NCBI GenBank assembly: GCA_903921945.1
Contig: CAIXSC010000133.1
Span: 1-19,492, forward strand
From: an uncultured Planctomycetaceae bacterium
GTDB taxonomy: Bacteria > Planctomycetota > Planctomycetia > Pirellulales > Pirellulaceae
Direction: 5' to 3'
DNA length: 19,492 bases
The notes below the pieces were generated by a model. That model was not told where the DNA came from and made no database searches. It saw only the letters and a list, made by a program, of their open reading frames with translations. A program made the translations under genes and the position numbers. Within the stretch, counting starts at the first letter, position 1. The number at the start of each line of letters is the position of its first letter. Below are positions 14,879 to 19,492 of the stretch, piece by piece.

Positions 14879-17800
14879 ATGATGGCAACGGTGAAAACCG
14901 AACGCCCGCAGTCCCGGAATCGCACGAGTCCCAAAACGGCAGCCGCGGTTGCCGGCGCCGGAACGAGTCCATCGGTAGCTAGTGCGTCTGGCGCGAGTGG
15001 ATCTGTCGCGAGTGAATCTGGCATCGCTTCGTCGGATGTCTTGGCGGGCTCGGGTGCCAACGTCGGCACTGTCTCAGCGGCCGTGACGCGCAAGGGTCCG
15101 AATGCGGCGGGGATGAAGATTGACGCGGCCTTTTGTCCGGCGGACGTGGCCGATCCGTTCGACACGGTAACCTGGGAGATGCGGAAGGCAACGATCAAGG
15201 ACGAGAGCGGGAAGCCGTTGTTCGAGCAGACCAACTGCGAGATTCCGGCTTCCTGGTCGCAGTTGGCCACGAACGTTGTCGTGAGCAAGTACTTTTACGG
15301 AGAGAACGGCACTTCCGAACGCGAACGCAGCGTGCGGCAGGTCGTCCATCGCGTAACGCGGACGATCGCCGATTGGGGCATCGCGGACGGGTATTTCGCG
15401 ACGGCGGAGGACGGCGAGCGGTTTTATCGCGATTTGACGTGGCTCTGCCTGCACCAACATGGCGCGTTCAATTCGCCCGTGTGGTTCAACGTCGGCTTGT
15501 ACTCGCAGTACGGCGTGACCGGCGCGAAATGCAACTGGCGGTGGAACGAGGCGACCCAGGACGTCGAGCAACCGGAGAATCCGTACGAGTTCCCCCAGGG
15601 GTCGGCCTGCTTCATCCAGAGCGTGGGCGACAACATGGAGGACATCATGCGCCTGGCGACCAGCGAGGCGATGTTGTTCAAATTCGGCTCGGGAACGGGA
15701 ACGGATTTGTCCACCATCCGTTCGCACCGGGAGAAGTTGTCCGGTGGCGGCCGTCCTTCGGGGCCGTTGTCGTTCATGCGGGTGTACGACCAGATCGCGG
15801 CGGTGGTGAAGTCGGGTGGAAAGACCCGTCGCGCGGCCAAGATGCAGTCGATCAAGATCTGGCACCCGGATATTCTGGAATTCATCGAGTGCAAGTGGAA
15901 GGAAGAACGCAAGGCTCACGTGTTGATCGAGAAGGGTGGCTACGAAGCCAACTTCAACGGCGAAGCTTACAGTTCCATCCTCTTCCAGAATGCGAATTTG
16001 TCCGTGCGGGTCACTGACGAATTCATGAGCACGGTGGAGCAGGGCGGACAGTGGCACACGCGGTGGGTCACGGACCCCGATCGCGACGGTCCAACGTACG
16101 ACTCGAAATGGCTGCTGGGGCGGATGGCCGAGTGCGCTTGGTCATGCGGCGATCCGGGCGTGCAATATGACACGACGATCAATCGGTGGCATACCTGCCC
16201 GAATTCCGGCCGGATCAACGCAAGCAATCCGTGCTCCGAATACATGTTCCTGGACAACACGGCGTGCAATCTGGCGAGCATCAACTTGATGAAGTTCCGC
16301 CTGCCGGATGCGACGTTTGACGTGCCTCGGTTCATGGCCGCGTGCCGGCTGTTTTTGATCGCTCAGGAGATTCTGGTCGATCATGCCAGCTATCCGACGG
16401 CCGAGATTGCCCGTAACAGCCATCGGTTCCGGCCGCTGGGGCTGGGATATTCCAACCTGGGCAGCCTGCTGATGGCGGGCGGCATGCCGTACGACTCGGA
16501 GGCCGGCTACGGGGTTTGCGGAGCGCTGACGGCGCTGTTGCATGGAGCGGCGAATCTGACGAGTGCCGAAATGGCGGGCGTGGTGGGGCCGTTTGCGGGT
16601 TACGAAGCGAACCGCGAACCGTTCCTCCGAGTGATGCAGATGCATCGCGACGCGGTCGAGAACATCAATGACGCCGGGCCGGCCTACCTGAAGGATGCGG
16701 CGCGCGACGTGTGGGATCGGGTGCTGGCCACGGGGCATCGCCATGGGTTCCGCAACGCGCAAGCCACGGTGCTCGCTCCGACCGGCACGATCAGCTTCAT
16801 GATGGACTGCGACACGACGGGCATCGAACCCGACATCGCGTTGGTGAAATACAAGCAGCTCGCCGGCGGCGGGATGCTGAAGATCATCAACCAAACCGTG
16901 CCGCTGTCGCTGCGAACCCTGGGCTACGATGACGCCCAGATCAAGGCGATCTCGAAGTACATCGACGAGAAGGACACGATTGAGGGCGCGCCCGAGCTCA
17001 AGGCCGAGCATCTGCCGGTGTTCGACTGCGCGTTCAAACCGGCCAACGGGGTGCGGAGCATCGCTTGGAAGTCGCATGTTCGGATGATGGCTGCCGCTCA
17101 GCCGTTCCTCTCGGGCGCGATTTCCAAGACGGTGAATATGCCGTCCGATGTGACGCCGGCCGATGTGGCCGACGCCTACCATTGGGGCTGGAAACTTGGC
17201 CTCAAGGCGTTGGCGATTTACCGCGACGGTTCGAAACAGAGCCAACCGTTGTCGACCAAATCCGAGGGCGACAAGGCGGCCGAAGGAAAGGCGCAAGTGG
17301 ATGCGGCGGCGATGAACGAAGCCGTGAATGCGGCCGTTGCCGCCGCACTGGCGGCCGCTGCCAAAGAGAACGCATCCGCCGCGGCGGCGGCCAGCGCCGA
17401 GCCGGTCGTTCCCCGACCGCGTCGGGAGCGGTTACCGGACACTCGGCAGTCGATCACGCACAAGTTCAACGTGGGCGGCCACGAAGGCTACATCAACGTT
17501 GGCTTGTATCCCGACGGTCGGCCTGGCGAATTGTTTATCACGATGGCCAAAGAGGGCAGCACGATCGGCGGCCTGATGGACGCGTTCGGTACCGCGATCT
17601 CGATGAGCCTCCAGTACGGCGTGCCGCTGGAAGTGCTGGTCAACAAGTTCTCGCATACGCGGTTCGAGCCGATGGGGTACACAACGAACCCCGATATCCG
17701 GATCGCGAAAAGCGTGGTGGACTACATCTTCCGCTGGGCGGCCATCACGTTCTTGCCGGGTTACCGGGAAGCGAACCGAGGCGAATTGACGAAGTCGTCT

Positions 17801-18208
17801 AGCGGAAGCAGTCTGAGTGACGCTGCCGGAGATGACGAAACAGCTCGACAGCCCGCCGCCACGATGGCCGGCGGGCAGGCCGGTCATCGGACGACGGCGG
17901 CCGCCGATACGGCCACGGTGGCCACGTTGCAAACCGCGAAGATGCCGTCCGGTGTGGGCGGGGTCGCCGAGTCGCCTGCGAAGGCGAACGGAAAGCATGG
18001 CGGGCGCATTGATTTCGCTGTCCTCGAGCGGGCGGGGGTGGCGTTGAACGTGGATGGCAACACAGCGTCCTCGCTTGGAACTCGAAACGACCAGTTCGCC
18101 CGGTTCCAAAGCGACGCGCCAAGCTGCGACAACTGTGGGTCGATCACGGTTCGAAACGGCAATTGCTATCTGTGCCACAATTGTGGAAACAGCATGGGTT
18201 GCTCGTAA
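14879..18208 (+). CDS. nrdJ: Adenosylcobalamin-dependent (class II) ribonucleoside-diphosphate reductase
   Basis: This is a 1109-residue enzyme that reduces ribonucleotides to deoxyribonucleotides using B12. The active-site block NPCSEYMFLDNTACNLASIN gives Asn450, thiyl Cys452, Glu454 and the redox Cys463, with the partner Cys244 in GSACFIQSVGD. The spacing matches class II enzymes such as that of Thermotoga maritima. Further marks are SGTGTDLSTIR, APTGTIS and the barrel end IYRDGSKQSQPL. A TSCPD-like domain lies at about 848-970. The C-terminal tail CDNCGSITVRNGNCYLCHNC (1083-1102), with a final Cys1108, is a Cys cluster that could bind zinc and/or re-reduce the active site. Non-conserved insertions are a Ser/Ala/Gly-rich N-terminus (about 20-65) containing 15-bp repeats, an Ala-rich linker (about 795-845) and a long linker before the Cys tail. 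A partner reductase subunit is not needed and none is seen. Confidence 0.97.
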   Translation: MMATVKTERPQSRNRTSPKTAAAVAGAGTSPSVASASGASGSVASESGIASSDVLAGSGANVGTVSAAVTRKGPNAAGMKIDAAFCPADVADPFDTVTWEMRKATIKDESGKPLFEQTNCEIPASWSQLATNVVVSKYFYGENGTSERERSVRQVVHRVTRTIADWGIADGYFATAEDGERFYRDLTWLCLHQHGAFNSPVWFNVGLYSQYGVTGAKCNWRWNEATQDVEQPENPYEFPQGSACFIQSVGDNMEDIMRLATSEAMLFKFGSGTGTDLSTIRSHREKLSGGGRPSGPLSFMRVYDQIAAVVKSGGKTRRAAKMQSIKIWHPDILEFIECKWKEERKAHVLIEKGGYEANFNGEAYSSILFQNANLSVRVTDEFMSTVEQGGQWHTRWVTDPDRDGPTYDSKWLLGRMAECAWSCGDPGVQYDTTINRWHTCPNSGRINASNPCSEYMFLDNTACNLASINLMKFRLPDATFDVPRFMAACRLFLIAQEILVDHASYPTAEIARNSHRFRPLGLGYSNLGSLLMAGGMPYDSEAGYGVCGALTALLHGAANLTSAEMAGVVGPFAGYEANREPFLRVMQMHRDAVENINDAGPAYLKDAARDVWDRVLATGHRHGFRNAQATVLAPTGTISFMMDCDTTGIEPDIALVKYKQLAGGGMLKIINQTVPLSLRTLGYDDAQIKAISKYIDEKDTIEGAPELKAEHLPVFDCAFKPANGVRSIAWKSHVRMMAAAQPFLSGAISKTVNMPSDVTPADVADAYHWGWKLGLKALAIYRDGSKQSQPLSTKSEGDKAAEGKAQVDAAAMNEAVNAAVAAALAAAAKENASAAAAASAEPVVPRPRRERLPDTRQSITHKFNVGGHEGYINVGLYPDGRPGELFITMAKEGSTIGGLMDAFGTAISMSLQYGVPLEVLVNKFSHTRFEPMGYTTNPDIRIAKSVVDYIFRWAAITFLPGYREANRGELTKSSSGSSLSDAAGDDETARQPAATMAGGQAGHRTTAAADTATVATLQTAKMPSGVGGVAESPAKANGKHGGRIDFAVLERAGVALNVDGNTASSLGTRNDQFARFQSDAPSCDNCGSITVRNGNCYLCHNCGNSMGCS
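14981..15025 (+). repeat. 15-bp tandem repeat in the nrdJ N-terminal extension
   Basis: AGTGCGTCTGGCGCG, AGTGGATCTGTCGCG and AGTGAATCTGGCATC lie at 14981, 14996 and 15011. They encode the pentapeptides SASGA SGSVA SESGI, in frame, upstream of the conserved enzyme body. Confidence 0.75.
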
Positions 18209-18241
18209 AACTCAGCGGCGTGGGTCTCCGCCGTTGCCGCG

Positions 18242-18321
18242 AATTTCGGTTACCATGCCGAAATACGCGGCGCGGCGGGCGCGCCGCGTCGAAAATCACG
18301 AGACGCGCGGGGTATTTTCGA
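18242..18321 (+). promoter_or_regulatory. Three consecutive inverted repeats between nrdJ and the DUF3467 gene
   Basis: Hairpin 1 pairs ATTTCGG (18243-18249) with CCGAAAT (18258-18264). Hairpin 2 pairs ACGCGGCGCG (18265-18274) with CGCGCCGCGT (18280-18289), a perfect 10-bp GC stem with a 5-base loop. Hairpin 3 pairs TCGAAAAT (18289-18296) with ATTTTCGA (18314-18321), and its last base is the A of the downstream ATG. Hairpin 2 could terminate nrdJ transcription, although no T-run follows directly. Hairpin 3 could hide the translation start. The pairing is seen; the function is inferred. Confidence 0.5.
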
Positions 18322-18920
18322 TGAGCGGCGATCAACGGCCTCCTTCCCAACCCTCGGACAATGGTGGTGGGCCGCCTAGCGAGCAAGTCAAGCTGCAACA
18401 CATTTCGGCCCGGGTGCCGGAAAACGTCAGTCGCGGTGCCTTTAGCACCGGGATGATCGTCATGACGGGCGGGACCGAGTTCATCTTGGACTTCATTCAG
18501 AACATTGGTCATCCGCCGCATGTCGCCGCGAGGATCATCTTGCCGCATGCGACGATGCCTCAGTTCATCCAGGCTTTACGAACCAATCTGGAGATGTACA
18601 TCCAACGGTTTGGCCAGCCTCCCGAGCTTCCCAAGCCGCAACCTGGCGGGAAGCAGCCAACCGCCCAGGAGATCTACGACGAGCTGAAGATGCCCGATAC
18701 GTTGCTCAGCGGGGCCTACGCCAACGGCGTGATGATTGGCCACACCGCTGCGGAATTCAAACTCGACTTCCTCACGAACCTCTTCCCGCATTCAGCGGTG
18801 TCTTCGCGAGTGTTCCTGTCAGCTCCACAAGTGCCTCGCATCCTCGATTCGCTCATCAACACTTTCCAACAGTTCCAACAGCGGCTGAAGCAACCCCCGC
18901 CTCCGCCCGAGTCGGCCTAG
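18321..18920 (+). CDS. Protein with two tandem DUF3467-like domains
   Basis: This is a 199-residue protein. After a Pro/Gly-rich tail come two segments of similar plan. The first (about residues 30-98) has VSRGAFSTGMIVMTGGTEFI, LDFIQ and a helix ending EMYIQRFGQPP. The second (about 125-193) has SGAYANGVMIGHTAAEFKLD, FLTN, SRVFLSAPQVPRILDSL and ends QQRLKQPPPPP. Both resemble DUF3467, a small bacterial family of unknown function whose members are normally a single domain of about 100 residues. No signal or membrane segment is seen. The frame is open upstream, including an ATG at 18255; I chose 18321 because the earlier one lies inside the hairpins. No good ribosome binding site is visible at either. 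Its position 112 bp after nrdJ allows read-through, but a link to nucleotide metabolism is not shown. Confidence 0.82.
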   Translation: MSGDQRPPSQPSDNGGGPPSEQVKLQHISARVPENVSRGAFSTGMIVMTGGTEFILDFIQNIGHPPHVAARIILPHATMPQFIQALRTNLEMYIQRFGQPPELPKPQPGGKQPTAQEIYDELKMPDTLLSGAYANGVMIGHTAAEFKLDFLTNLFPHSAVSSRVFLSAPQVPRILDSLINTFQQFQQRLKQPPPPPESA

Positions 18921-19019
18921 CCTCCCCGTGGAACGGTAAAGGTAGTTGCGGGTTAACCAAGACCGACGGCACCGCAGGCGGCGAATGTTGGTTGCGTTCA
19001 CCTCCCAGGTTCACAGCTA

Positions 19020-19079
19020 ACTCGTCTACCTCGAACTCGTTTGCCAGGCATTCGTTTACCACGAATTCGTTTACCGGCA
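19020..19079. repeat. 15-bp tandem repeat array, 4 units, non-coding
   Basis: ACTCGTCTACCTCGA, ACTCGTTTGCCAGGC, ATTCGTTTACCACGA and ATTCGTTTACCGGCA follow in 15-bp steps at 19020, 19035, 19050 and 19065. If read on the minus strand they would give pentapeptides such as VNEFV, but no supported gene covers them. Confidence 0.85.
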
Positions 19080-19216
19080 ATACCGTTCGATATTCCATGA
19101 ACCGGAGCAGCTTACGATGTTGCGCACCGGTTTCACGTGGCGTCCAGAGTCCGATCGTCAGCGTTGCTACGCTTGGCATGTTACCCTGGCAGACAAGCGG
19201 GCGCAACCATCGGTGT

Positions 19217-19245
19217 ACCACGAAGCACACGAAGAGCACGAAGGT
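19217..19245. repeat. Short ACGAAG repeat, dispersed-repeat-like
   Basis: ACGAAG occurs at 19220, 19229 and 19238, a 9-bp period within ACCACGAAGCACACGAAG. I recall this accacgaag/cacgaag pattern as a common intergenic repeat in planctomycetes and some other phyla; copy number in this genome cannot be judged from one window. Confidence 0.6.
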
Positions 19246-19438
19246 ATCAGACAACGAAGCGTTGGATGCCAACTGTCAGCGTGGCCAGATTGAAGTTCGT
19301 CAATCGTCCAATCTTCACCCCGCCCATTTTTTGTAGGTCAAACGATCGTCAGGCCGAATTCCCTGAAATGACCATGGCGTGGCTTGCGACGCTCGGGTGT
19401 GTTGCCGTTTCGGGGCTGGGTGGTTTTAGGGGCCTTCC

Positions 19439-19492
19439 TACCCAGGGCGGCGCTTGACGGCTACGCCACGGCGCTCTGCCCTGGGCCACCCA
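19439..19492. repeat. Palindromic intergenic element (REP-like) at the window edge
   Basis: CCCAGGGC at 19441-19448 is the exact reverse complement of GCCCTGGG at 19478-19485, with an inner GCGC/GCGC pair (19450-19453, 19471-19474). The stem would enclose a loop of about 17 bases. Sequences of this CCCAGGGCGG...GCCCTGGG type look familiar from planctomycete intergenic DNA, but that is memory, not a search. Confidence 0.5.

Larger units (their letters stand above)
18921..19492. other. Gene-free region at the right edge with several repeats
   Basis: I see no credible gene in these 572 bp. The open frames are short and overlap repeats: a minus-strand frame at 18856-19272 owes much of its length to the 15-bp array and to the ACGAAG repeat. 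The stretch holds three separate repeat types, described in their own entries, so it looks like an accumulation site for repetitive intergenic elements. Confidence 0.65.

Noticed and set aside
18856..19272. Minus-strand open frame of 138 codons with VNEFV-type pentapeptides
   Set aside because: Its length comes largely from the 15-bp array and the ACGAAG repeat. It overlaps the end of the DUF3467 gene and has no domain or ribosome binding site.

Overview
The window is GC-rich bacterial DNA that reads as a member of the Planctomycetota, probably a Pirellulales-like lineage. The strongest indicator is a DUF1501 protein beside a DUF1549/DUF1553 protein with a planctomycete-type cytochrome c motif. 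A DUF3467 protein and a large B12-dependent ribonucleotide reductase with a C-terminal Cys cluster agree with this. The assignment rests on gene content, not on a database search.

Layout. (1) 1-2066, minus strand: a two-component pair, a membrane histidine kinase followed one base later by an NtrC-type response regulator that runs off the left edge. (2) 2067-2236: a divergent promoter region with a perfect 9-bp palindrome. (3) 2237-3340, plus strand: a soluble PAS histidine kinase of the HisKA_3/NarX type. (4) 3521-14033, minus strand: six genes in a row, transcribed right to left. They encode a DHDPS-family aldolase/lyase fused to a MazG-like pyrophosphohydrolase, a neutral-ceramidase-like hydrolase, a galactonate-dehydratase-like enolase-superfamily enzyme, a secreted amidohydrolase, the large DUF1549/DUF1553 protein and the DUF1501 protein. 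The middle three are tightly coupled (ATGA overlap, then a 16-bp gap with a strong ribosome binding site). Together they look like a catabolic cluster, possibly for sugar acids or decorated polysaccharides; that reading is inference. (5) 14034-14878: 845 bp without a gene, with two tandem repeat arrays and, nearer nrdJ, a candidate promoter followed by two NrdR-box-like palindromes 31 bp apart. (6) 14879-18208: nrdJ. (7) 18209-18320: three consecutive inverted repeats. (8) 18321-18920: a protein with two tandem DUF3467-like domains. (9) 18921-19492: no gene; a 15-bp tandem array, a short ACGAAG repeat and a palindromic element at the right edge.

The most unusual feature is the number of short, imperfect tandem repeat arrays: at least eleven in 19.5 kb, unrelated in sequence. 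Inside genes the units are 9, 15 or 18 bp and so keep frame; they build penta- or hexapeptide repeats in loops, linkers and even the hydrophobic core of a signal peptide. In non-coding DNA the units are 14, 11 and 15 bp. The other notable items are the DHDPS-MazG fusion, the pentapeptide insert in a kinase ATP-binding domain, and the candidate NrdR operator pair.
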